DNA of 64,000 nucleotides from Massilia aquatica (GCF_011682045.1 NZ_VVIW01000020.1:1-64000); one strand, 5' to 3'. Numbered from the stretch's first letter, positions 1 through 8,906 are shown. Notes: a model not told the origin generated them from the sequence alone. Numbers and translations are program-made.

Positions 1-119
1 ACATCGTCGGCTTCTACAACTGCAAACGCATCAATTCAGCATTGGGCAATCTGTCGCCCGCCGTCTACGAACGGAAAATGGCAGTACGCGAACCTATCGT
101 GGTGTCCGAAATTACTTGA
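1..119 (+). CDS. IS3-family transposase, C-terminal end (partial)
   Basis: The frame from base 3 encodes IVGFYNCKRINSALGNLSP and then a short tail ending in TGA at 117-119. The Y-N-x-x-R-x-x-x-x-L-x-x-x-S-P-x-x-Y/F-E pattern is the usual C-terminal end of IS3-family OrfB (DDE integrase) transposases, which cut and join the element's ends. Only 38 residues lie in the window, so the catalytic DDE residues and OrfA cannot be seen and it cannot be judged whether the element is intact. The family call rests on this tail and on the IS-end-like sequence that follows directly. Confidence 0.8.
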   Translation, partial: IVGFYNCKRINSALGNLSPAVYERKMAVREPIVVSEIT

Positions 120-124
120 CCACA
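101..124. repeat. Putative right end of the IS3-type element
   Basis: The stretch GGTGTCCGAAATTACTTGAC followed by CACA covers the transposase stop codon. Read on the other strand it begins TGTGGTCAAGTAATTTCGG, which has the TG...CA polarity expected of IS3-family ends. Coding sequence of the next gene is already open immediately after it. The left end and any target duplication lie outside the window, so the exact boundary is inferred. Confidence 0.5.
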
Positions 125-186
125 GCAAACCCGTACCATCAGTAGATGAGGTTCTCTGGCAGCAGGTCTACGACGCGCGTTCCCGA

Positions 187-1176
187 TTGTTCGAACGACA
201 TTTTGGACCATTGCCAGCTGACATCCTCCATATGATGGATCTTTCCGGCGTATGGCCAGGCGGAGGGCTCTACGTCATCCCGACCAGGATCGCGGGTGAG
301 CCAGGCTTCATGTACTCGACCTTCGGGCTGTCCAATCCCGATATGCCCGCCACAGTCGAGATGGTCGACGCGCAATCCACGTCCAGCGACAATCACGGCC
401 AGCGAACCGTTGGGTTGGCCGGCACCTTGCGCCAGAAGGCGAACATAAGGCCGCGCAGCGATCGCCCGGGCTATGGTTACGAGATGATCGTCCTCGCCAG
501 GGAGAATGCTGATTGGCCACTGTGGGTTTTGCAATGGGCGGCCAAAGCGGAAGTGCTCAAGGACGCTGACTTTCTCGGCTTCGTGGAAAAGCACAAGGGC
601 ATCACGGTTGAGCAGATCGGGATCGGTGAAGGGAAATCGGTGACCCTGCTCATCAGCAAGGCGCACGCACCACTCCCCGATCACCTTGATCTTCCCAACG
701 GGAAGATGGAACTGCTTGTCGCCACCGTGATCACGGAAGATGAAATGCGTTGGTCGATGACGAATGGGCGCGATCATTTGCTGGCCGAGCTGAAGAAAGC
801 TGGCGTGGGCCAGATGAGCGTTCTGGACCGGGCCAGTGTTGTCCGTATCGAAGAACCCGACTTTGCGCAGGTGGCGAGCCTCAGTCAGGCAAAAGAGCTC
901 GAGGCAAAGGGGCAATTGGCCAAGCTCTTGATGTTCCCCGCAGAGTTTGGCGGGGAAGATGTGGCGATGAATGTCGTTTACGTCCCGCCAAGGACGGTCA
1001 GGCAACGGACAGCGCATATACAAGCGCTGCGTGCATGGATTGAGGATGGTGCAATCAATAACCTGGACGTGCGCCCTGAATACAAGGAGTCGAGTTTTGT
1101 ACCTTCGCGCATCCATATGCATGCATCGCATTCGGACAGCGGCGAGCAGCGGACGCTGACGCTGGAAGTGTGGTGA
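187..1176 (+). CDS. SUFU-domain protein, 5' end cut off by the IS element
   Basis: This 329-residue product (from the TTG at 187) resembles bacterial suppressor-of-fused (SUFU) domain proteins: the core around residues 95-215 has the GYGYEMIVLA strand, a W-x-x-x-V-L-x-W helix and a conserved acidic C-terminal half. Bacterial SUFU proteins are often immunity proteins of polymorphic toxin systems; that role here is inference. The frame is open upstream of the TTG with no ATG or GTG and reads plausible coding sequence (VDEVLWQQVYDARSRLF) up to about base 124, where the IS end begins. The native start therefore seems to have been removed by the insertion, and the gene may be silent or driven from the IS. 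No partner toxin is visible. Confidence 0.75.
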   Translation: MFERHFGPLPADILHMMDLSGVWPGGGLYVIPTRIAGEPGFMYSTFGLSNPDMPATVEMVDAQSTSSDNHGQRTVGLAGTLRQKANIRPRSDRPGYGYEMIVLARENADWPLWVLQWAAKAEVLKDADFLGFVEKHKGITVEQIGIGEGKSVTLLISKAHAPLPDHLDLPNGKMELLVATVITEDEMRWSMTNGRDHLLAELKKAGVGQMSVLDRASVVRIEEPDFAQVASLSQAKELEAKGQLAKLLMFPAEFGGEDVAMNVVYVPPRTVRQRTAHIQALRAWIEDGAINNLDVRPEYKESSFVPSRIHMHASHSDSGEQRTLTLEVW

Positions 1177-1595
1177 GGAACGTTGACGAAAAACGATATA
1201 GACAGGCAGAGGCGCAGCGATGCGCCAGCAGGTCTGGCGCTGTGTTTTATAGGCACCGACCCATGCTCAATCTGCGGACATGAGCAAAGCCTAGGTCCGG
1301 CAAACCAAGGGCATAGCAGCAGGCGCGGCGCAAAGATCGACAATCCTTGTGTCGCGGGTTCAATTGCGCCCCCGGCCACCAAGAACATCGTTCACGCAAC
1401 GCCCACTCATGCAAGTGGGCGTTGTCGTTTCTGCGACACGTCATCCTGGTGATCAGGTTCGCCGTCAGGGCCGCGATGGCGTCGCACGCGGTATGTCGGG
1501 CACTGCACGGGTTTGTAAGCGCGCCTGCCGACCTACATGAACGATAATGCAATGTTATTAGTTTGATCGACGCACACAACAATAAGGCGGAACGC
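1177..1595. other. Non-coding gap with tRNA-like remnant and hairpin
   Basis: No convincing gene was found in these 419 bases. They hold a sequence resembling a decayed tRNA 3' end (GGGTTCAATT followed after 13 bases by a CCACCA-type tail at about 1356-1381), then a perfect 11-bp hairpin. The rest up to 1595 presumably contains the promoter of the WGR gene, but no clear -35/-10 pair stands out. AAGGCGG at 1584-1590 is the likely ribosome site for the gene at 1596. Confidence 0.5.
1397..1430 (+). terminator. Strong hairpin, terminator-like
   Basis: CAACGCCCACT, loop CATGCA, AGTGGGCGTTG: an 11-bp perfect stem followed by GTCGTTT. It lies just after the tRNA-like remnant, as terminators of tRNA genes often do. 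The U-tract is broken, so termination is likely but not certain. Confidence 0.6.
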
Positions 1596-4500
1596 ATGCG
1601 GCATTTCGAGTTTGACGACGGCACATCCCGGAAATTCTGGAGCATTGAACAGGATGATTGCGAGCTTAACGTTTGCTTTGGCAAATCCGGGACGGCCGGC
1701 CAGCGCCAGACCAAGGCGCATGCCGATGCGGCCAAGGCGGCCGCGGCGCTGGCCAAGCTGGTCAAGGAGAAGACCGCAAAGGGCTATGTCGAAACAGGTG
1801 CCGCTGCCCCTGTCGCAGCGCCGGTCCCGCTGCCCGTCCCGGCTGCGCAGGCAGCGACGCCATCTGTGGCGCCGGCGGAACCCATCGCTCCGCTTGCGGC
1901 AGCGCCCGCGTCCCCTGGCGCGCGCACTGATATCGCCCCGTGGCTGGCACTCGACACCCTCGTCGTCATACCGCCGAAGCTGGCCGCGCTGGCGCTGCCG
2001 TCACGCCGCTTTCCCGGCAAAAAGCCAGGCAACGACCTGGCAAAACTGTGGGACAAATTTTGCGAAGCGATGACCGAGAGCTTTTGTTATCCCGAGTACG
2101 ACGTGGCCTCCAAGGCTTTCAAGTCCGCCGTTAACGAGGCTGCTACACGCTTCCATCAGGACCAATGGGAAGGCTCGCTGGAATCGGACGCGATCCTGCT
2201 TGCGGCCGAAGCACAATTACCTTCCTACAGCAAGGCGGCGCGCAGCACCGGGTCGGCATTCGTCGATTTTCTGGTGGCACGCAAGGGCCTGGTCTACGCG
2301 CTGGACGTGCTGTTGCAGATGGAGCGCTGGAGCTGCACCGTCGAGCACAAATCGAACGGGTATTACTTCAGCTTCACCGATGCCGACGAAAATGCCTTCA
2401 ACTACACGAGTAACGGCATTTACACGGCCACCGAACTGGCCTATCGGGCACACCTGGCCCATGCCGACCAGGCTACATGGGATCAATGCCTCGCGCTCTG
2501 CCAGGCAGCCGTGCCCGGCCTGCCGGTCAAGCGCCGTCCACTGTTCGGCCTGCTGTTTTCCGAGCAGGCCGGCTGGTGCGAGCAGCTGATACTGGACTAC
2601 GCGGCCACTCCGGACTTTACGCCCGCGTACTGGTTGCAACTGGGGGCAAGCTCGCCGCAAACCGTGCGCCTGATGACATATGCGCCGCCCTCATACCGTG
2701 GCGCCGAATCGGGCTTCACCTACCCCCGGCTGGTCGCCACGCTGCTGCAGGAACGCGGCCTCGCTGCCGAGGCGCTGCTGGTCGCGTACCCGGAAAATGA
2801 GCTGGCTGCCGAGGGCCTGGCCTGTATCGGCACGCCTTCGTCCATGCGCGCGCTGGCCCGGGCGAGCAGCACCGGCAAAGAGGCGATGGCGCGCTTCACC
2901 GCTGCCGTGCAGTGCTGGCCGCTGGCTGGCATTGCCGGGCTGAGCGAGATGATCGGTGCCGAGCGCAAGGCCATGACGGCGTTCGCGCCCATGCTCGCGA
3001 CCTTGCTGCGCAGCCAGGCCGACATGTTGGCCGCGCTGCGGCCATGGCTCTCGGACGAGGCCAACAAGGTCATCGACATCGTGAGCGCGCAAATTGGCGA
3101 GCGCGCCGACCTGGCCGGGCCGGCCGATTTGCCGCGCGTGCTGGCCGTGGCGCCGTGGACGGTGCCAGGGCGCCGCGCACCGGCAGCGATGGAGCTCGAT
3201 CTGCTGGACCTGGCGCCCGTCGAACAGTGGGCCGAGGGCGAACGCGAGGCACTCCTTGTGCCGAGCGAGTGGGACCAGACGCGCATCGAAAAGCTGGGCA
3301 ACTTGCCTGAGCTGATCGAGTGGTTCTGCCTCGGCACGAAGAACACTGACCGTGTCGCGCGCTGCCTGGCGAAGCACGATGGCGCTGACCTGGCCGCATT
3401 GTGGATCGAGCTTCGCGACAGCCGCAACGAGTGCCCTTGTTTCAGTGCGCGCGGCGCCATGCTTATGCCGCAGCCAACGGGGCTGGCGTTTTGGAATGAG
3501 CTAGCCTGCCAGGAGGACTACGATATCGATTTTGTCCTTGCCCGGTCAGGTGTCGGCGCGCTCCCCGGCATGGTCCTCGTTTGCACGTTCCGTGCCTTGA
3601 AAAATCTGCACCTCGCGCTGCACCTGGGGGCGATCGAACTGGCGCTGCCCGTCGCGCGTGCCTTTGCAGAGCTGAAGACGGTGCGCGATACCGCGCGCCA
3701 GTGGCTGCTGGCGTTTCCCGAACATGCCGCCTGCGGCCTGATCGCCTATGCGCTGGCGGTGCCTGGGCCGGAGCGCCGCTGCGCGGTGCTGGCGCTGCGC
3801 CTGCTGGCGGCGGAAGGCCACGACGCTCTGCTGATGGCGGTGGCGAAGCGCTACCCCGATCCGGCCGTGGCGCTGCGCGTGCGCGCGCTGCTGGATGAAG
3901 ACCCGCTGGAACGCTACCCCGACAAGCGCATCAAGGCGCCCGATTTCTGGCAGCCGGCCGGATGGACCCGCCCGGTCCTCGCCGCTAGCGGCAAGGGCTT
4001 GCCCGACGAGGCGCTCGACCATCTCGGGACCATGCTGCGCTTTCCCACCATTGAAGGCCCCTACGCCGGCATCGTCGACGTCAAGGCGGCGTGCACGTCC
4101 GATTCGCTGGACGCTTTCGCCTGGGATCTGTTCAGGGCCTGGATGGACGCCGGCGCCCCGGCCAAGGAGGGCTGGGCCTTTCTCGCGCTGGGGATGCTGG
4201 GCAACGATCACAGCGCGCGCAAACTGACGCCGCTGGTGCGGGCGTGGCCCGGCCAGTCGCAACACGCACGCGCGGCAGCAGGGTTGGACATACTGGCTGC
4301 CATCGGCACCGATACGGCGCTCATGCTCCTGAACGGCATCGCAAAAAAACTCAAGTTCAAGGCCCTGCAGGACCGCGCACGGGCCAAGATCGCGCAGATC
4401 GCCGACGCGCGCAATCTGAGCATCGAGGAACTCGAGGACCGGCTCGCGCCGGACCTGGGGCTGGACGATAACGGCAAGCTCACACTGGACTTCGGGCCGC

Positions 4501-5387
4501 GCCGGTTTACGGTCGGCTTTGACGAGACGCTCAATCCCTATGTGCGCGACGACAGCGGGGCGCGCCTGAAAGACCTGCCGAAACCGAAAGCCAGCGATGA
4601 CCAGGCTCTGGCGGCAGAAGCGGTGGCGCGCTTCAAGCTGCTAAAAAAGGATGCCAAGGTGATCGCGGCGCAGCAGGTATTCCGGCTCGAGTGCGCCATG
4701 TGCACGCCACGTCATTGGACTGCCGACGTCTTCGTGGCCGTCCTGGCGCAGCACCCGCTGCTGCGCCACCTTGTGCAACGCCTGGTATGGGGCGTATACC
4801 AGCAGGTGGCGCAGGAGCGGGCGCGCCTGGTCGCCTGTTTCCGGGTGACGCCGGAGGGCTTCTATACGGGCGCCGGCGACGAGGATTTTGTGCTTCCCAC
4901 CGGTTCCGACGTGCGGATCGGCATTCCTCATGCGCTGGAACTGCCCGCCAGCGACGCTACCGCCTTTGGCCAGCTGTTCGCCGACTACGAATTGCTGCAG
5001 CCATTCGCGCAGCTCGGCCGCGACAGCTATCGCGCTGAAGCAGACGAGCTGGACGGGTGCACATTGCAGAGGTGGGAGGGCAAGGTGGTGCCGACCGGCC
5101 GGATACTCGGCCTGGTCAACCGGGGCTGGCGCCGCGGCAGTGCGGAAGACCACGGCTGCATGTATTACTTCTGCAAGCCGATCGGCACTGACAAGGCGGC
5201 CATGCTTTCCTTTAGTCCCGGCATTTATACCGGCAATCTTACCGAGAACCCGGAGCAGACGCTCGCCTTCGTACAGTACGGCAAGGCCAACCGGGACGGT
5301 TTTCCTTCACCGACAGAAAGCCTGTCCACGCTCGACCCCGTTGCCCTGAGCGAATTGATACGCGATATCGCCGGGCTGTGTGCATAG
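1596..5387 (+). CDS. WGR-domain / DUF4132 protein
   Basis: Large 1263-residue cytoplasmic protein. Residues 1-70 form a WGR-type domain (FDDGTSRKFWSIEQ, then FGKSGTAGQ where the canonical WGR is), followed by an Ala/Pro-rich linker at about 70-110. The long remainder ends in a DUF4132-like module with RGWRRGSAEDHGCMYYF near residue 1175. WGR modules bind nucleic acid in poly(ADP-ribose) polymerases; the WGR-DUF4132 architecture matches the E. coli MolR/YehI type, whose molecular role is not established. The ATG at 1596 is preferred over an upstream TTG because AAGGCGG lies just before it and the WGR domain starts there. It appears monocistronic. Confidence 0.85.
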   Translation: MRHFEFDDGTSRKFWSIEQDDCELNVCFGKSGTAGQRQTKAHADAAKAAAALAKLVKEKTAKGYVETGAAAPVAAPVPLPVPAAQAATPSVAPAEPIAPLAAAPASPGARTDIAPWLALDTLVVIPPKLAALALPSRRFPGKKPGNDLAKLWDKFCEAMTESFCYPEYDVASKAFKSAVNEAATRFHQDQWEGSLESDAILLAAEAQLPSYSKAARSTGSAFVDFLVARKGLVYALDVLLQMERWSCTVEHKSNGYYFSFTDADENAFNYTSNGIYTATELAYRAHLAHADQATWDQCLALCQAAVPGLPVKRRPLFGLLFSEQAGWCEQLILDYAATPDFTPAYWLQLGASSPQTVRLMTYAPPSYRGAESGFTYPRLVATLLQERGLAAEALLVAYPENELAAEGLACIGTPSSMRALARASSTGKEAMARFTAAVQCWPLAGIAGLSEMIGAERKAMTAFAPMLATLLRSQADMLAALRPWLSDEANKVIDIVSAQIGERADLAGPADLPRVLAVAPWTVPGRRAPAAMELDLLDLAPVEQWAEGEREALLVPSEWDQTRIEKLGNLPELIEWFCLGTKNTDRVARCLAKHDGADLAALWIELRDSRNECPCFSARGAMLMPQPTGLAFWNELACQEDYDIDFVLARSGVGALPGMVLVCTFRALKNLHLALHLGAIELALPVARAFAELKTVRDTARQWLLAFPEHAACGLIAYALAVPGPERRCAVLALRLLAAEGHDALLMAVAKRYPDPAVALRVRALLDEDPLERYPDKRIKAPDFWQPAGWTRPVLAASGKGLPDEALDHLGTMLRFPTIEGPYAGIVDVKAACTSDSLDAFAWDLFRAWMDAGAPAKEGWAFLALGMLGNDHSARKLTPLVRAWPGQSQHARAAAGLDILAAIGTDTALMLLNGIAKKLKFKALQDRARAKIAQIADARNLSIEELEDRLAPDLGLDDNGKLTLDFGPRRFTVGFDETLNPYVRDDSGARLKDLPKPKASDDQALAAEAVARFKLLKKDAKVIAAQQVFRLECAMCTPRHWTADVFVAVLAQHPLLRHLVQRLVWGVYQQVAQERARLVACFRVTPEGFYTGAGDEDFVLPTGSDVRIGIPHALELPASDATAFGQLFADYELLQPFAQLGRDSYRAEADELDGCTLQRWEGKVVPTGRILGLVNRGWRRGSAEDHGCMYYFCKPIGTDKAAMLSFSPGIYTGNLTENPEQTLAFVQYGKANRDGFPSPTESLSTLDPVALSELIRDIAGLCA

Positions 5388-5681
5388 GCGGGTGGCGTCT
5401 GGTTAGCGGTTTTGTAAAAGCGCCCAAATGTGGGCTTTGCACGCGCTTTTTCCCCGACCGCCTGTGGTGGACCTTGGCGAATCCTGTTTTTCTCCGGATG
5501 CCCGGAGCGCGGCCCGCATCCCAGGCTGGCGCCCGGCCGCTCTGGAGGAGCGCCGGGGAGCGTCAATCAGAACGCGCCGGCAGTCTTCCCGGAATCGATG
5601 CTGCAACAGGAAAACCACGCGCAAAGCCCGCATTTACGCGCTTCTCAAAGCCCGTTCACACGGTATGTCCTGTTTACCGCT
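5388..5681. other. Intergenic region bounded by a diverged inverted repeat
   Basis: These 294 bases lie between convergent genes and contain no supported gene. Both ends carry related copies, in opposite orientation, of a sequence with the core AAATGYGGGCTTTGC: about 5419-5446 and, reversed, about 5618-5645, roughly 22 of 28 positions matching. Short open frames here read similar peptides (KAHIWALL and KARIYALL) because of this symmetry and are not believed to be genes. Confidence 0.45.
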
Positions 5682-6122
5682 CTACCGCTTTGCATCGAGA
5701 AAGAATCCGCGCCAGAAGAAGACGATGTGGCGCTGATCCCTGAAATAGATGAAGGTGATTGGCGAAGGCAGAAGGCAATCTATCGCAATTTCAGTGACAC
5801 GATCGGGCAAGCGCATGCTGCCCGGATCAAGCTTGAACTCGCGCCAAAAAAAGTTAGTTGTGTTGTGGCGAGATTGCTTGAATGTTGGCTTGTCACATTT
5901 TTCGCCAGCAAACTGCACGGACTCGGCTGTGACGACGAACTCGGTACCGACCAGCTTGTCGACCTCGTCGCTCGATAGCGACGTGGTTTCCTGCGCGCCA
6001 GCCGTTCCGGTCACCGTCCACCGTCCGAGCACAGCCGAACCGGCATTCGTTCCAGCCATGCTCGGGGGCGCAGCCAGCGCCGCCAGCACAGCAGCCAGGG
6101 TACATGTGCGCATCATTCTCAT
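5682..6122 (-). CDS. Exported protein of unknown function, 146 aa
   Basis: The N-terminus (RMMRTCTLAAVLAALAAPPSMA-G) is a clear Sec signal peptide with cleavage around residue 23. The mature part of about 120 residues has two cysteines, GRWTVTG near its start and FIYFRDQRHIVFFWRGFFL near its end, a pattern compatible with a small beta-rich periplasmic domain. No family was recognised. GGAGAGAC lies just upstream of the ATG at 6122, supporting this start over the ATGs a few codons in. It is transcribed towards the end of the WGR gene and separated from the next minus-strand gene by 156 bases. Confidence 0.65.
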   Translation of the reverse strand: MRMMRTCTLAAVLAALAAPPSMAGTNAGSAVLGRWTVTGTAGAQETTSLSSDEVDKLVGTEFVVTAESVQFAGEKCDKPTFKQSRHNTTNFFWREFKLDPGSMRLPDRVTEIAIDCLLPSPITFIYFRDQRHIVFFWRGFFLDAKR

Positions 6123-6278
6123 TGTCTCTCCAGAAAAGGACCGGATTCAGCCTCATGGATGAAAAGTATCTAAAAAGCAATTATATCGGAGTTACAATGG
6201 TGAACAGGCAAAGCGGTGGGCACACAGCAAGGCGCCGCTGATGGAAGCTGGAAATAACAAGAATGTCTGCGCACTTAC

Positions 6279-7997
6279 TCAGATGCCAAAAGCCTTCAAG
6301 CCCACATCGAGCACGACTTCCAGGGGATTATGCTGTTGCCCGCCCGGGCGCGTATTACGCGGCACTTCCTCGTACAGGAAATAGGCATCCTGCCCGCTGA
6401 ATTTATCGTAAAACAGCGGCTGCCTGCCTCTCAGATAGGGAACAAACGGGTCGGCGCGGACGGTGGCGTACATGGCGTTGACGCTGAAACCCAGGGTCGC
6501 ATCCTGGCTGATGGTGCGCCCGCTCACGGCGCTTTCGAGCCGCACGCCTCGGCAGCCCTTGACGATGAGCGTGACCGGTCCTTCAAAAGCGAGGTAACGC
6601 AACTGCAGCGTCAGCCATGCATGCAAGGTGCCCAGGCGCCAGTGGCTGCGAATGGTGGGGCGCTGCCCACCCTTGCAAACGATCCCGACCAGCCCGCGTG
6701 GCTGAAGCACAATCGCCTCTCCCTCGGCAAGCTCGATCAGCGCAACTTCATCGAGCGCGTCGACGGTGGCCGACACCACCACATCGGCAGGCCGCATGGG
6801 GCGAATCCGCTTCAACATCCATAGGTGCGCGGCGATGCTGGTAAGCCAGTGGCGCCAGCTAAACAGCAGCTTGGTGGTGACGTTAAGGCCTGCGGGCTGA
6901 CTCTGGCAATAGTCGGGACGGATGAGCATGTCATCGCCGGCAGCCAGGACCACGTTCTGCGACACCGCAGAGATAACCGAGCTGTGACGCGCCCGCTGCG
7001 CGTTGGCGGACGGTGAGGCGGGCGCCTTGCCCTGTGTCCTGCCCTGTGTCTTGCCGATCACAATCGCTGGCCTGCGCGCGGCCAGCGGCGCCAGCACAAA
7101 ATAGAAGAAGGTGCGGATGGCGGCCGGCACCAGCCACCATCCGATCAGCACGCCGACCGCCACGGGCAGTACCGGACGCACGGCCTGGTAAGCTTGCCAA
7201 AGGTGGTTCCGTGCCGCCATGCCCTGCGCCGTGTGCAACCGTTCCCGCAGCGGTGCGCTGATCATGGCGAGGCGCTGCTCATCGACCCGGAATGCGGCCA
7301 TCGGTGCCGGAAGCGAAAGCCGCTCGAGAAGCGCCTGCTGCGCCAGAAAATCTTTGTACGCCGTCCTGTTCGCGGTGCGCAGGTCGTTGACTGCCCTCTC
7401 CAATCGCTGCACGCGCTTGTATGGCTCAGTGAAGGGAACGTGGACAAGCAGACCTCCCACTGCCTGGCTCCGCTCCAGTTCCTGCTGCCTGTTTTGGTAA
7501 GCCGCGTAGATTTTCACGTGCACGAGCCGAAGTTGCCCGAGTCTGTCCAGCGCCGCCTGCCGGTTGCCCAATACCACAAGGTGCGCACGCAAGGCGACCA
7601 GATGCGCCTTGGCCTGGCGCCGCAGTTCGATCTCGGCGCCACGCATGGCGTGCTGCCTTACGTGCTCCACGATCCCATCGGCTAGCGCTACCTTATCCAG
7701 TTCGCGCTGCTGAAGGCGGATGTCCTTGTCGAGGACCCGGATTTGCTCATCGAGCTGCTGCACCGTCGCCCCGGACAATTGCTCCACCTGCCGCGCAATG
7801 CGCTGTGCGACTGTGGCCTGATGGTCGTTCAGCTCACCTTGTACTGCGCGCAGCGCCGGAACTTCCTTGACTATGCCTTGAACCTGCATCCACTCGCTGC
7901 GCATCCATTTTGCGGACACCAGAACGAGCACAATAAACGTGAATACAAACAGGTTACGCCGGACGGTCTGGAACACAACGGAAAGAAAATGACCCAC
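6279..7997 (-). CDS. Inner-membrane protein with long coiled coil, unknown function
   Basis: This 572-residue protein starts with a membrane segment (FVFTFIVLVLVSA, about 17-30). A long coiled-coil-like stretch rich in Gln, Arg and Leu (about 45-260) follows, then a second membrane region (PVLPVAVGVLIGWWLVPA, about 275-325) and a soluble C-terminal domain. The C-terminal part (VALIELAEGEAIVLQPRGLV and following) faintly resembles the AIM24/TRAP-like beta-prism fold, but this is a weak impression. The topology suggests two membrane anchors with a periplasmic coiled coil between them and a cytoplasmic C-terminal domain. It stands alone, with no informative neighbours. Confidence 0.6.
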   Translation of the reverse strand: MGHFLSVVFQTVRRNLFVFTFIVLVLVSAKWMRSEWMQVQGIVKEVPALRAVQGELNDHQATVAQRIARQVEQLSGATVQQLDEQIRVLDKDIRLQQRELDKVALADGIVEHVRQHAMRGAEIELRRQAKAHLVALRAHLVVLGNRQAALDRLGQLRLVHVKIYAAYQNRQQELERSQAVGGLLVHVPFTEPYKRVQRLERAVNDLRTANRTAYKDFLAQQALLERLSLPAPMAAFRVDEQRLAMISAPLRERLHTAQGMAARNHLWQAYQAVRPVLPVAVGVLIGWWLVPAAIRTFFYFVLAPLAARRPAIVIGKTQGRTQGKAPASPSANAQRARHSSVISAVSQNVVLAAGDDMLIRPDYCQSQPAGLNVTTKLLFSWRHWLTSIAAHLWMLKRIRPMRPADVVVSATVDALDEVALIELAEGEAIVLQPRGLVGIVCKGGQRPTIRSHWRLGTLHAWLTLQLRYLAFEGPVTLIVKGCRGVRLESAVSGRTISQDATLGFSVNAMYATVRADPFVPYLRGRQPLFYDKFSGQDAYFLYEEVPRNTRPGGQQHNPLEVVLDVGLKAFGI

Positions 7998-8192
7998 GCA
8001 GAACCACCGAATGTTAGAAATTGCAAAGAAGCGGGAGACGCCAACGGAAAACCACAGCGGGAACTATCACAAGCACGGTCACGCGTCGACCACCCATGCA
8101 GCGTGCGCCAACGACGGCATGGCCTGGCCTCTATGCCTCACATGCAAAACATACCACTATCCCGGTAACACAATCGGAAACGGACACCGTCT

Positions 8193-8867
8193 TCATGCAT
8201 GGCCGCCCTCGTTGCGTCCCGTGCCCGGCGCCATCTGGATTCCCATGGCGCCGCTACCGCCCTCCATCTCCGTGGCCGCACCCTTGTTGCGGCCCCTGTC
8301 GGCCTCGCCCTTGCCCCGGCCGGCGCCGGCCTGCGCGCGCGTCGGCCCTTGCAGCGGAATGATGACGTCGCCCGGCACCGGCCCCAGGTCGAGCGCCGCG
8401 CGGATAAAGCTGCGCAGCGAGATCACCAGGTCCGCCGTGTGGATGGGACGGCCGGCAGCCAGGTCGGCCGCGGCCTGGCCCGCCAGCCGGCAGTGCTCTT
8501 CGGTGCCCAGCAGCAGAATGTCGGCCAGCGCCGCTTCGACCGCGTCACGGATGCGGCGCGAGCGATCGGAACTGGCCGGCGCATCTGGCACGCCGGCCTC
8601 GTCCAGCGCGGCACGGCTGCCCTGTCGCACATCGCGCAAGTGGGTCGGATCGACCGTCAATTGCCCGGTAAACGAGCCGCCCAGGGTGCGATAGGCCGAC
8701 ATCAGCGTTTTCAGGCGCTCGTTGATCTGGCGGTTCATGCGCTCGCGGCGTTGCTGGACGGTCTGCATGATGAGCATGCGGATGCCGACCCCGAGCAAGG
8801 TGAATACCGCCAATCCGACGATGGTGGTCATCGCCCCTTGCCATGAACTGAAATCCATCGTACGCAT
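8193..8867 (-). CDS. Membrane-anchored protein of unknown function
   Basis: Residues 1-45 hold a single membrane segment (TTIVGLAVFTLLGVGIRMLI) followed by a basic helix (QQRRERMNRQINERLKTLM), so the protein is anchored with most of its roughly 180 residues in the cytoplasm. The C-terminal 50 residues are Gly-rich and probably disordered. No family was recognised. ATG 8867 has GAGG five bases upstream and is preferred to ATG 8858, three codons further in. The gene follows the MHYT-GGDEF-EAL gene by 74 bases in the same direction, and the gap contains one copy of the 40-bp repeat described separately, so the two may be co-regulated. Confidence 0.6.
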   Translation of the reverse strand: MRTMDFSSWQGAMTTIVGLAVFTLLGVGIRMLIMQTVQQRRERMNRQINERLKTLMSAYRTLGGSFTGQLTVDPTHLRDVRQGSRAALDEAGVPDAPASSDRSRRIRDAVEAALADILLLGTEEHCRLAGQAAADLAAGRPIHTADLVISLRSFIRAALDLGPVPGDVIIPLQGPTRAQAGAGRGKGEADRGRNKGAATEMEGGSGAMGIQMAPGTGRNEGGHA

Positions 8868-8906
8868 CCCGGCCTCGACAGCTGTTTTCGATGCAGCCAG
8901 TGTACC
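8867..8906. repeat. 40-bp repeated element, copy 1
   Basis: TCCCGGCCTCGACAGCTGTT continues as TTCGATGCAGCCAGTGTACC. The same 40 bases with one mismatch recur at 11185-11224. On the minus strand this copy ends at the start codon of the membrane-anchored protein gene and includes its GAGG ribosome site. A shared promoter or leader is possible; no known family was recognised. Confidence 0.8.

Noticed and set aside
1289-1381. A complete tRNA gene ending in CCACCA
   Set aside because: The T-loop TTCAATT and the tail are in register, but three of five T-stem pairs fail and no acceptor 5' strand or D-arm can be placed. An anticodon-like hairpin (CGACA/TGTCG) lies too close to the T-arm. At best it is a remnant.
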